A DNA stretch of 12,773 bases from assembly GCA_034104265.1 (NCBI GenBank), contig JAXEEE010000125.1, positions 1 through 12,773 of the forward strand, written 5' to 3'. This document shows positions 6,322 through 12,744 of the stretch, one piece after another; position 1 is the stretch's first letter; each line of letters starts with the position of its first letter. The notes under the pieces are model-generated. The model had not been told where the DNA came from. It searched no databases and saw only the letters and a list, made by a program, of their open reading frames with translations. Both the position numbers and the translations under genes were made by a program. Origin of the DNA: UBA11524 sp034104265. GTDB taxonomy: Bacteria; Bacillota; Clostridia; Christensenellales; Aristaeellaceae.

Positions 6322-7752
6322 TCAGCTCCCCCGCCGCCTGTCCTGTTTTCCGTTGCTCCGGGAGGGTTCCGCGCTGACCACATTCCCCGTGGCCGCGTCC
6401 AGCACCACCCGGTAGCCCGTGTCGCCCTCCCCCCAGAAGTAGTACTCGTAGGTGCGGTCCAGGCAGTAGCGGCATTCCCCCGCCTGGTACGCCGCCCGGA
6501 AGGCATCCTCCTCCATGTTTGCCGCCTTCGCTGCCGCCGCCCAGGCCGCGGGCCAGCCGTTCTCCACGCCAATGTCCGTGTCCTCCTCAGGGAGGCTGTC
6601 GTACAGCGCGGGATCCCCGCCGATCTCCCGCATCAGCTGGTCGGAGAGGATCTCCAGCTCCATCAGGCTCCGGCCCTCCGCCACCGCCGCGTCCATGGTT
6701 TCCTTGCGGCGGGCGTAGGCCTCGTCAAAGGCAGCGAAGTCCTCCGCCATCCAGCGGGTCTCGCCCAGCAGCGTACCGGGCACGTTGGTCCTGGCGTCAT
6801 CCGCACAGGCATGGACGGTGTTCACCACCTGGCCGCTGTCCTTGTCCAGCTGCACCATGAACAGCCCCAGCCGCCGGGCATAGCTGAACAGCAGGCAGTC
6901 CCAGTAGCTGATGCGATCCTCCTGCCAGCTGGCCTCCACCTCAAAGTTGTAGTTGATGCAGATGTCGGTGGTGCCCGTCTCCAGCGGGGAGTACGTGGCC
7001 ACGTAGGCGTAGCGGCGCATCATGTCCCCGTCCACGCCATAGGCGGACTCCAGCGCCGCCCAGGCCTTCGCCACCAGCGGATCAGCCTCCGGCTGCACCA
7101 CCTTGTCCGGGTCGGCAAAGAGCAGATCGAGGGCCCGGCGCTCCAGCAGCGTCTCCGCATCCATGCCCACCTTGCTCATGTCGTAGCCCGCGTCGCTCAG
7201 CAGCTGGCGGAAGTGCTCCTGCTGCGCCTGGCTCTGCTGATAGAACGTCGCCGTCTGGGCCTTGGCGTACACCACTTCCTGCTTGCCCGCGTCCCACACC
7301 CGCTGGGCCAGGGGCCAGAAATCATCAATGTACCAGTTGACATATTCCACCGCACCCGTGGCGGCGTCCAGGTACACGCGGTACTCGCCCACGCCGGATG
7401 CGTCGTGATCCTGATCCACGTCCACCCCTGCCAGCGGGGTGAAGTACAGGTGCCACACGTCCTCGTAGTAGTCCGGGTACACACCCATGGCATCCAGCTC
7501 CTCCTCCGGCGTGCCGTAGGTATCGAGGATCACCTGCCGGGCCATGCTCAGCGCCGTGGGGTAGTCCAGCATGCCCGCGCCGGGCAGCTCATCGGACGGA
7601 TTCACTTCAGCGGTGGTGTTCATTCGGTCGAAGCTCTCCTGCCAGATGGCCTCCATCTCCGCTTCGGTCATGGGCGCGGACAGGGTGTCCGCCAGACCGG
7701 CGGAGGGCGCCAGCATCGCACCGGCGCACAGGGCTGCAAGGAATCGTTTCAT
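6322..7752 (-). CDS. Secreted protein with PepSY-like repeats, function unknown
   Basis: A 476-residue protein with a clear signal peptide (MKRFLAALCAGAMLAPSAGLA, cleavage probably after Ala21; no lipobox). The mature part carries three similar modules, each ending in a strand-turn motif of PepSY type: YRVYLDAATGAVEYV (124-138), FMVQLDKDSGQVVNTV in the middle, and YRVVLDAATGNVVSAE near the C-terminus. Each is preceded by an alpha-helical stretch rich in Ala and Glu. PepSY domains are known in extracytoplasmic proteins, including peptidase inhibitors or propeptides; no enzyme motif is seen here. Acidic overall, with two cysteines close together (CRYC) near the end. ATG 7752 has GGAGGG nine bases upstream. 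It appears to be a single-gene unit between the purB terminator and the cdaA promoter. The PepSY call is by eye. Confidence 0.82.
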   Translation of the reverse strand: MKRFLAALCAGAMLAPSAGLADTLSAPMTEAEMEAIWQESFDRMNTTAEVNPSDELPGAGMLDYPTALSMARQVILDTYGTPEEELDAMGVYPDYYEDVWHLYFTPLAGVDVDQDHDASGVGEYRVYLDAATGAVEYVNWYIDDFWPLAQRVWDAGKQEVVYAKAQTATFYQQSQAQQEHFRQLLSDAGYDMSKVGMDAETLLERRALDLLFADPDKVVQPEADPLVAKAWAALESAYGVDGDMMRRYAYVATYSPLETGTTDICINYNFEVEASWQEDRISYWDCLLFSYARRLGLFMVQLDKDSGQVVNTVHACADDARTNVPGTLLGETRWMAEDFAAFDEAYARRKETMDAAVAEGRSLMELEILSDQLMREIGGDPALYDSLPEEDTDIGVENGWPAAWAAAAKAANMEEDAFRAAYQAGECRYCLDRTYEYYFWGEGDTGYRVVLDAATGNVVSAEPSRSNGKQDRRRGS

Positions 7753-7860
7753 GATGGGTTCCCTCCTTCGTCTTTGGGTTGAGGAGCAGCGCTCCTTCTG
7801 CCCATACCAAAGTTGGACAATTGTATACCCATCCTGAGCCCCGGCAGGATTTACATCCGT

Positions 7861-7893
7861 AACACAAAAGGGACAGGCCATGATGCCTGTCCC
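7861..7893 (-). terminator. Intrinsic terminator of the purB operon
   Basis: Minus strand: GGGACAGGC (7893-7885), 6-base loop, GCCTGTCCC (7878-7870), a perfect 9-bp stem, then TTTTGTGTT. It begins 15 bases past the purB stop codon. Confidence 0.85.
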
Positions 7894-7907
7894 TCGGGAT
7901 ATGCTGA

Positions 7908-9341
7908 TCAGACGTGCAGCTCCTGCTTCTCGCCCAGGATATCCGCGTTGTCCCTGAGCAGCGGGCGGATGACCTCGCCCAGGAACTCCTCCACCTGCTG
8001 CTGGCTGCGGCCCGTGAACTGCTCGGGCTGGAGGATGGCCTCCACTTCCTCCCTTGTCACCATGAAGGCCGGGTCGGCGCAGATGCGGTCAATCAGGTCG
8101 TTCTTGCCGCCTTCCTCCTTGACCACACGGGCCGCGGCCTGGGAGTGGACGCGGAGCTTTTCATGCAGCTCCTGGCGGTTGCCGCCCTTCTTCACGGCGT
8201 CCATCATGATGTTCTCCGTGGCCATGAAGGGCAGCTCGTTCATCACCCGGGCGCGGATGACCTTCTCGTACACCATCAGGCCGTCGCACACGTTCATCAT
8301 GATGTTCAGGATAGCGTCCACGCCCAGGAAGGCTTCCGCCACGGACAGCCGCTTGTTGGCGGAATCGTCCAGCGTGCGCTCGAAGAACTGCGTGCCTGCG
8401 GTCAGGGCGTTGTTGACGGGATCCACCATGACAAAGCGGGCCAGGGCGTTGATGCGCTCGCAGCGCATGGGATTGCGCTTGTAGGGCATGGCGGAGGAAC
8501 CAATCTGGCTCTTCTCGAAGGGCTCCTCCATCTCCTTGAAGCTGGCCAGCAGGCGCATGTCATAGGCGAACTTGCTGGCGGACTGGGCCACGCCGGACAG
8601 CGCGGACACCACCATGTAGTCCACCTTGCGGGAGTAGGTCTGGCCGGACACGGGCACCACCTTGTCGAAGCCCATGGCCTGGGCGATGTCCATCTCCACG
8701 GCCTTGATCTTTTCGCTGTCCCCGGCGAACAGCTCCATGAAGCTGGCCTGGGTGCCGGTGGTGCCCTTGCTGCCCAGCAGCGCCAGGGAATCCAGCCGGT
8801 GCTCGATCTCCAGGTAGTCCATGTACAATTCGTTCAGCCACAGGGTGGCGCGCTTGCCCACGGTGGTCAGCTGGGCGGGCTGCAGGTGGGTGTAGGCCAG
8901 GGCAGGCACAGCCTTGTACTTGTCGGCAAAGTCCGCCAGCAGGGCGATGACGTTCAGCAGCTTGCGCCGGACGACCTGCAGGCCCTGCCGCATGATGATC
9001 ACGTCGGTATTGTCGCCCACGTAGCAGCTGGTGGCCCCCAGGTGGATGATGCCCGCCGCCTTAGGGCACTGCAGGCCGTAGGCGTAGACGTGGCTCATCA
9101 CGTCGTGGCGGCACTCCCGCTCCCGGCGGAGGGCGTCGTCGTAGTTGATGTCGTCCTGATGGGCCTCCAGCTCGGCGATCTGCTCGTCAGTGATGTCCAG
9201 GCCCTGCTTCTTTTCGGCCTTGGCCAGGGCGATCCACAGCTTGCGCCAGGTGCGGAACTTGTTGTCCTCGGAGAAGATGAACTGCATCTCCTTGCTGGCG
9301 TAGCGGGTGGAGAATGGGCTGATATAGCTGTCATGAGGCAT
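7908..9341 (-). CDS. purB: Adenylosuccinate lyase
   Basis: A 477-residue fumarase/aspartase-superfamily enzyme. It cleaves adenylosuccinate to AMP and SAICAR to AICAR, releasing fumarate, in purine synthesis. The superfamily signature GSSAMPYKRNPMR is intact and includes the flexible loop with the catalytic serine. Other conserved blocks are RHDVMSHV, GIIHLGATSCYVGDNTD, THLQPAQLTTVGKR and KGTTGTQASF. Block by block, it resembles the animal ADSL type, which clostridial PurB proteins share, more than the shorter B. subtilis form. ATG 9341 is preceded by AGGAGGT, which overlaps the stop region of the upstream phosphorylase gene (15-base gap), so the two are co-transcribed. Full length, no missing motif. 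Confidence 0.96.
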   Translation of the reverse strand: MPHDSYISPFSTRYASKEMQFIFSEDNKFRTWRKLWIALAKAEKKQGLDITDEQIAELEAHQDDINYDDALRRERECRHDVMSHVYAYGLQCPKAAGIIHLGATSCYVGDNTDVIIMRQGLQVVRRKLLNVIALLADFADKYKAVPALAYTHLQPAQLTTVGKRATLWLNELYMDYLEIEHRLDSLALLGSKGTTGTQASFMELFAGDSEKIKAVEMDIAQAMGFDKVVPVSGQTYSRKVDYMVVSALSGVAQSASKFAYDMRLLASFKEMEEPFEKSQIGSSAMPYKRNPMRCERINALARFVMVDPVNNALTAGTQFFERTLDDSANKRLSVAEAFLGVDAILNIMMNVCDGLMVYEKVIRARVMNELPFMATENIMMDAVKKGGNRQELHEKLRVHSQAAARVVKEEGGKNDLIDRICADPAFMVTREEVEAILQPEQFTGRSQQQVEEFLGEVIRPLLRDNADILGEKQELHV

Positions 9342-9356
9342 GGTAGCGACCTCCTG

Positions 9357-10136
9357 TCATGTCGTTTCGTAGGGCGTGATGCGCCGGGCCAGCTCCATAG
9401 CCAGCAGGGCCACCCGATCCTTTTCCTCCACCTTGTCATGGGCGGAGAGGCTGCGGGGATCCCAGGTATCGTTGTCCAGGTTATCTCCGGCGTAGAAGAA
9501 GATGAACGCGTCCTTCCCCCGGAATTGGGCCAGCGCTGCCACAGCGGCGGCTTCCATCTCCACGCACACGCAGCCCTGGGCCTGACGGCGCCGAACCTTC
9601 TCCATGGTTTCCCGGTAGAACGCGTCGGTGGTCCAGGTTTTGCCCTGGGTATGGGATACGCCGCACTCGCTGAGAATCTGCAGGAATTCCTCCCGGTAGC
9701 GGGGATTCACCTCGATCTCATCGGAGGGCGGGGCGTAGTGGAAGCTGGTGCCCTCATCCCGCAGGGCTGCTGTGGGCAGGATGACGGAGCAGTCCCCGAT
9801 GGCCCGGTCCAGCACGCCGCAGTTGCCGAAGAGGATCACCCGCCTGACCCCCAGGGCGAAGGCTTCCTCCAGGTTGCCCACGCACAGGGGCGCGCCGACG
9901 CCGGCCATCATCAGCGCGACGGGGATACCGCCGTACACCGCCCGGTACACGGGGAAAACCATGTTGGCGGACTTGATCTGCGCGATGGGCTGGGCGTTCA
10001 GGCTTTCCGCCATGCGCTGGAAGGTGACCCGGGAGAAGCAGGAGACCATGGTTTCGGGCATCTCCGGCAGGGGCTGATGGGCCATGGAGGGATTGATAAC
10101 CGCATTCGGATTGGGGTCGAATTCCGTGAGCAGCAT
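9357..10136 (-). CDS. Nucleoside phosphorylase (uridine phosphorylase-like, PNP/UDP family 1)
   Basis: A 259-residue protein of the PNP_UDP_1 family: phosphorolysis of a nucleoside to free base and ribose-1-phosphate. Visible motifs are MMAGVGAP, the GNCGVLD segment of the phosphate/ribose pocket, the ribose-binding CVEMEAAAVAALA (the E-M-E-A motif), and AGDNLD with the aspartate expected to act on the base. The N-terminus is somewhat longer than in E. coli Udp. Whether it prefers uridine, inosine/guanosine or another nucleoside cannot be decided by eye; the operon with purB hints at purine salvage. ATG 10136 has GGAGG nine bases upstream; reading upstream runs past the -10 box at 10170-10175, so longer starts are excluded. 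Cytosolic. Confidence 0.88.
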   Translation of the reverse strand: MLLTEFDPNPNAVINPSMAHQPLPEMPETMVSCFSRVTFQRMAESLNAQPIAQIKSANMVFPVYRAVYGGIPVALMMAGVGAPLCVGNLEEAFALGVRRVILFGNCGVLDRAIGDCSVILPTAALRDEGTSFHYAPPSDEIEVNPRYREEFLQILSECGVSHTQGKTWTTDAFYRETMEKVRRRQAQGCVCVEMEAAAVAALAQFRGKDAFIFFYAGDNLDNDTWDPRSLSAHDKVEEKDRVALLAMELARRITPYETT

Positions 10137-10169
10137 GGGGCGCGGCCTCCTCTGTAGTGGGATAAGCCC

Positions 10170-10198
10170 ATTATACGGGAGGCCGGTGCCAAATGCAA
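10170..10198 (-). promoter_or_regulatory. Promoter of the nucleoside phosphorylase-purB operon
   Basis: Minus strand: TTGCAT (10198-10193), 17-base spacer, perfect TATAAT (10175-10170). Transcription should start near 10163, a short leader of about 27 bases before ATG 10136. Confidence 0.8.
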
Positions 10199-10204
10199 GC
10201 CGAG

Positions 10205-10254
10205 CCTCCCCAGCCCCGGTGGGGTGGGGAGGGACGAGCACGGGGACGGCTCGT
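10205..10254. repeat. Two GC-rich inverted repeats upstream of the phosphorylase promoter
   Basis: The first, 10205-10217 with 10221-10232, is a 12-bp C-rich/G-rich stem with one bulged G and a GGT loop. The second is ACGAGC (10234-10239) with GCTCGT (10249-10254). They lie between the phosphorylase promoter and repeat copy C. No poly-T follows on either strand, so they are not ordinary intrinsic terminators. Confidence 0.5.
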
Positions 10255-10267
10255 TGAGGATTGACTC

Positions 10268-10437
10268 AACCTGCCGTTTCCATTGCAGGCTGCAGAGCAG
10301 CATGCTCGGAAACTCACTTGGTTTTGTGGGGAACGCCTGGGCTGCCGCCCAGACCTGCGCAGGGGCTGACGCCGCCCCTGCACCCACGCAAGGGGTTTCA
10401 CCCCTTGACCCGTTTCCGCTGGCGCGTTCCCTTGCAG
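10268..10437 (+). repeat. Structured GC-rich repeat, copy C (first unit of right array)
   Basis: The most complete copy. GTTTCC (10276-10281) pairs with GGAAAC (10308-10313) around an inner stem GCAGGCTGC (10285-10293)/GCAGCATGC (10297-10305) with one mismatch. GGGAACGC (10329-10336) pairs perfectly with GCGTTCCC (10424-10431) and encloses three hairpins: CTGGGC (10337-10342)/GCCCAG (10347-10352); GCAGGGGC (10359-10366)/GCCCCTGC (10374-10381); CAAGGGGT (10389-10396)/ACCCCTTG (10400-10407). It ends in CCCTTGCAG, as copy A does. Open frames across it only read through the repeat. Confidence 0.85.
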
Positions 10438-10444
10438 TTGGTTC

Positions 10445-10612
10445 AACCTGTCGTTTCCATTGCAGGCTGCAGAGCAGCCTGCTCGGAAACTCGCTCGGTT
10501 TTGTGGGGAACGCTGGGCTGCCGCCCAGACCTGCGCAGGGGCTAACGCCGCCCCTGCACCCCCGCAAGGGGCATCGCCCCGTGACCCTTTAGACGCTGGC
10601 GCGATCCCGTGG
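10445..10612 (+). repeat. Structured GC-rich repeat, copy D (second unit of right array)
   Basis: Tandem to copy C with a period of 177 bp. Outer stem GTTTCC (10453-10458)/GGAAAC (10485-10490) surrounds a perfect 9-bp inner stem (10462-10470 with 10474-10482, loop AGA). GGGAACGC (10506-10513) pairs with GCGATCCC (10601-10608) with one mismatch. Inner hairpins are at 10513-10528, 10535-10557 and 10565-10583 (last one with one mismatch). It ends in CCCGTGG like copy B. The following GGGAAC (10612-10617) resembles the start of another unit's enclosing stem, but nothing more of a third unit is seen. Confidence 0.82.
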
Positions 10613-10682
10613 GGAACTTTGCATAACGTCGGGGGAAAATGCCGCGCCCAGGCGTCTTTATGCACAGAAAAAACAAAGGAGA

Positions 10683-10725
10683 TGCAAGATTATGCTTGCC
10701 AACTTGCACCTTCCTTGCGTATAAT
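10683..10725 (+). promoter_or_regulatory. gdhA promoter with a candidate operator
   Basis: TTGCCA (10696-10701), 18-base spacer, perfect TATAAT (10720-10725); transcription should start near 10732. An inverted repeat overlaps the -35: GCAAG (10684-10688) with CTTGC (10695-10699), and TGCAAG (10683-10688) can alternatively pair with CTTGCA (10703-10708). These could be alternative half-sites for a regulator; none is identified. Confidence 0.7.
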
Positions 10726-10750
10726 AGACAAGGTTTTTTTCCATTTTGAT

Positions 10751-10795
10751 GGCTCCGCCAGGGACGCTGGAGCCCGCGCGGAATATATCCGTGCG
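10751..10795 (+). promoter_or_regulatory. Two hairpins in the gdhA leader
   Basis: GGCTCC (10751-10756) pairs with GGAGCC (10769-10774). CGCGCGGA (10775-10782) pairs with TCCGTGCG (10788-10795), loop ATATA, one wobble. They are adjacent and end nine bases before the ribosome site AAGGAGA (10804-10810). The leader is about 88 bases long. I match it to no riboswitch class I know; RNA stability or translational control are open options. Confidence 0.5.
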
Positions 10796-10819
10796 CAGTC
10801 TGAAAGGAGATAATTTCAT

Positions 10820-12160
10820 ATGGCTGACTATGCACAGCGCGTGCTGGACGAATTGAAAGTCCGCTATGCTCATGAACCGGAATTCATCCAGGCGGCGACG
10901 GAGATCCTCACCACCCTGAAGCCCGTCATCGACAAGAACGAGGCCAAGTACGAGGCCGCAGGCCTGCTGGAGCGGTTCGTGGAGCCGGAGCGGATCATCA
11001 GCTTCCGGGTGCCGTGGGTGGACGATCAGGGCAAGGTGCAGGTGAACCGCGGCTACCGCGTGCAGTTCAACAGCGCCATCGGCCCCTACAAGGGCGGTCT
11101 GCGCCTGCATCCCTCTGTGAACCAGAGCATCCTGAAGTTCCTGGGCTTTGAGCAGATTCTGAAGAACAGCCTGACCGGCCTGCCCATCGGCGGCGGCAAG
11201 GGCGGCTCCGACTTCGACCCCAAGGGCAAGAGCGACAACGAAGTGATGCGCTTCTGCCAGAGCTTCATGACCGAGCTGTACCGTCACATCGGCAAGGATG
11301 TGGACGTGCCCGCCGGTGACATCGGCGTGGGCGGCCGCGAGATCGGCTACCTCTACGGCCAGTACAAGCGCCTCACCGGCCTGTACGAGGGCGTGCTCAC
11401 CGGCAAGGGCCTGACCTGGGGCGGCTCCCTGGCCCGGACCCAGGCCACCGGCTACGGCCTGTGCTACCTGACCCAGGCCATGCTCCAGGCCAACGGCAAG
11501 GATGTGGCCGGCAAGACCGTGGTGGTGTCCGGCTCCGGCAACGTGGCCATCTATGCTACCGAAAAGATCACCCAGATGGGCGGCAAGGTGGTCGCCATGT
11601 CCGACTCCAACGGCTACATCCATGATCCCGACGGCATCAAACTGGATGTGGTCAAGCAGCTGAAGGAAGTGGAGCGCAAGCGCATCAAGGAGTATGTGAA
11701 GGCCGTTCCCACCGCCACCTACACCGAGGGCTGCGCCGGCATCTGGACGATTCCCTGCCAGATTGCCCTGCCCTGCGCCACTCAAAATGAGATCAACGAG
11801 GCTTCCGCCAAGGCGCTGATCGCCAATGGTGTTGAAGCCGTGGGCGAGGGCGCGAACATGCCCTCCACCCTGGAGGCCACCGCGGCCTTCCAGCAGGCGG
11901 GCGTGCTGTTTGCTCCCGCCAAGGCTGCCAACGCGGGCGGCGTAGCCGTGTCCGCGCTGGAGATGAGCCAGAACTCCATGCGCCTGAGCTGGACCTTCGA
12001 TGAGGTGGACGCGAAGCTCAAGGACATCATGGTGGGCATCTTCCACAAGATCGACGAGGCCGCCAAGGAATATGCCACCCCCGGCGACTACGTGGCCGGT
12101 GCGAACATCGCGGGTTTCCTGAAGGTTGCCGACGCGATGATGGCCCAGGGCGCGGTGTAA
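10820..12160 (+). CDS. gdhA: Glutamate dehydrogenase, NADP-type hexameric
   Basis: A 446-residue enzyme, the standard length for hexameric GDH. It interconverts 2-oxoglutarate plus ammonia and glutamate; in gut anaerobes usually for ammonia assimilation. Substrate-site features: GPYKGGLRLHPSVN with Lys91, LPIGGGKGGSDFDPKGKSD with the catalytic Lys127, and DVPAGDIGVGGREIGY with Asp167. The Rossmann part has GSGNVA at 238-243 and SDSNG at 261-265, the pattern of E. coli-type NADP enzymes; cofactor preference is inferred from that. The start is fixed by AAGGAGA nine bases upstream. It is the only plus-strand gene, transcribed alone from the promoter at 10696-10725, and is convergent with whatever enters from the right. 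Codon use fits the neighbouring genes. Confidence 0.96.
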   Translation: MADYAQRVLDELKVRYAHEPEFIQAATEILTTLKPVIDKNEAKYEAAGLLERFVEPERIISFRVPWVDDQGKVQVNRGYRVQFNSAIGPYKGGLRLHPSVNQSILKFLGFEQILKNSLTGLPIGGGKGGSDFDPKGKSDNEVMRFCQSFMTELYRHIGKDVDVPAGDIGVGGREIGYLYGQYKRLTGLYEGVLTGKGLTWGGSLARTQATGYGLCYLTQAMLQANGKDVAGKTVVVSGSGNVAIYATEKITQMGGKVVAMSDSNGYIHDPDGIKLDVVKQLKEVERKRIKEYVKAVPTATYTEGCAGIWTIPCQIALPCATQNEINEASAKALIANGVEAVGEGANMPSTLEATAAFQQAGVLFAPAKAANAGGVAVSALEMSQNSMRLSWTFDEVDAKLKDIMVGIFHKIDEAAKEYATPGDYVAGANIAGFLKVADAMMAQGAV

Positions 12161-12182
12161 GGGAGACGATGTGCTGCTGCTG

Positions 12183-12223
12183 GGGGAAGGGGAACTTTCC
12201 TGGAGGAAAGGTTCCCCTTCCCC
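12183..12223 (+). terminator. Long hairpin after gdhA
   Basis: Left arm 12183-12200 and right arm 12205-12223 form an 18-bp stem with one bulged C and a TGGA tetraloop, beginning 22 bases past the gdhA stop. No T-run follows, so it may be a 3'-stabilising or pause hairpin rather than a classical intrinsic terminator. Confidence 0.5.
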
Positions 12224-12285
12224 AGCCCCCCTTTCCCTCAAAGGACTTTCGACGACTTGTCGTGCGGCCGGTGCGGCTGCATGAC

Positions 12286-12335
12286 GCAAACAGCGTCCGC
12301 TCAAGGGGCCCATCCCTTGAACGGACGCTGTTTGC
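12286..12335. repeat. Long near-perfect inverted repeat
   Basis: GCAAACAGCGTCCG (12286-12299) and CGGACGCTGTTTGC (12322-12335) are perfect 14-base arms. After one C-A mismatch the stem continues with TCAAGGG (12301-12307) and CCCTTGA (12314-12320), loop of six. A 21-pair hairpin without poly-T on either side; perhaps a small mobile or REP-like element. Confidence 0.7.
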
Positions 12336-12364
12336 TGTTGGGCGGGGATGTTTGGCAAAAGGGA

Positions 12365-12507
12365 CGTCTGCGACGGCAGACGCCCCCTTGATGGCTGCAG
12401 TAATCTCCGTCGGCCTCCGCAGGAGGTCGCCGCCTCTTACCCCCAAGACGGAGCGCGCAACCATGGGCGAAGTGAGGCGACCGTAGGGGAGCCTCACCCG
12501 AGCGCGC
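12365..12507. repeat. Cluster of nested hairpins in non-coding sequence
   Basis: CGTCTGC (12365-12371)/GCAGACG (12376-12382). CTCCGTC (12405-12411)/GACGGAG (12447-12453) encloses CCTCC (12414-12418)/GGAGG (12422-12426). GTGAGGC (12472-12478)/GCCTCAC (12491-12497) is flanked by GCGCGC at 12453-12458 and 12502-12507. I see no credible gene here. Confidence 0.55.
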
Positions 12508-12511
12508 GCAA

Positions 12512-12539
12512 CAAAAAAAGCCTTCCCCGGAGGGGAAGG
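12512..12539 (-). terminator. Minus-strand intrinsic terminator
   Basis: Minus strand: CCTTCCCC (12539-12532), loop TCC, GGGGAAGG (12528-12521), then CTTTTTTT. A textbook terminator shape, but no complete minus-strand gene lies upstream of it in the window. It most likely ends transcripts entering from the right edge, or belongs to a dispersed element together with the adjacent palindrome at 12541-12560. Confidence 0.7.
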
Positions 12540-12540
12540 T

Positions 12541-12560
12541 GTCACGGCAGTTGCCGTGAC
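12541..12560. repeat. Perfect 9-bp palindrome next to the terminator
   Basis: GTCACGGCA (12541-12549) and TGCCGTGAC (12552-12560) with a 2-base spacer. It directly abuts the minus-strand terminator. I recall similar neighbouring hairpins in intergenic regions of gut Clostridia, but cannot check that here. Confidence 0.6.
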
Positions 12561-12568
12561 GGATAGGG

Positions 12569-12734
12569 GGAGCCTTGCATGCTCCGCGTCGCGCCTCGCC
12601 CGTTGCGAGGCGTGACCCCTGCAAGCCCGGCTCGCCCTTTGCGCGCCGGGCCTTCAGCCCTGTAACAATCCCCCGAATGGGAGTCCAGAGGGCCATGCGG
12701 CCCTCTGGCGAGGGTCTGGGGCGAGCAGCCCCAG
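12569..12734. repeat. Series of five hairpins near the right edge
   Basis: GGAGC (12569-12573)/GCTCC (12581-12585); CGCCTCGC (12592-12599)/GCGAGGCG (12605-12612); GCCCGGC (12625-12631)/GCCGGGC (12645-12651); CCAGAGGGCC (12685-12694)/GGCCCTCTGG (12699-12708); CTGGGGC (12716-12722)/GCCCCAG (12728-12734). All except the first have arms of 7 bp or more. Short open frames across this stretch look spurious. Confidence 0.6.
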
Positions 12735-12744
12735 CGTCCCCCCA

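Noticed and set aside
7914..10157. A 747-codon plus-strand frame opposite purB and the phosphorylase gene
   Set aside because: Antisense artefact of GC-rich codon use: His/Gln/Ala/Gly-rich with no domain, while the minus strand holds two clear enzymes.
10329..10431. tRNA or tRNA-like gene, because the enclosing stem with three hairpins looks like a cloverleaf
   Set aside because: Too long (about 103 bases), inner stems too long and GC-rich, no anticodon arm or standard D and T loops, no CCA end.
10224..10592. An open plus-strand frame of 122 codons with an internally repeated peptide
   Set aside because: It only reads across repeat copies C and D. It has no ribosome site, and conservation follows the hairpin stems rather than codon positions.
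10268..10612. CRISPR array
   Set aside because: Only two units of about 170 bp, with no short identical repeats separated by unique spacers and no cas genes.
10658..12358. A 566-codon minus-strand frame opposite gdhA
   Set aside because: Low-complexity His/Leu/Gly-rich shadow of a certain glutamate dehydrogenase gene, also running across its promoter.
12161..12744. Several short open frames on both strands after gdhA
   Set aside because: They run through inverted repeats, lack ribosome sites, and have Arg/Pro/Gly-rich compositions typical of GC-rich non-coding DNA.
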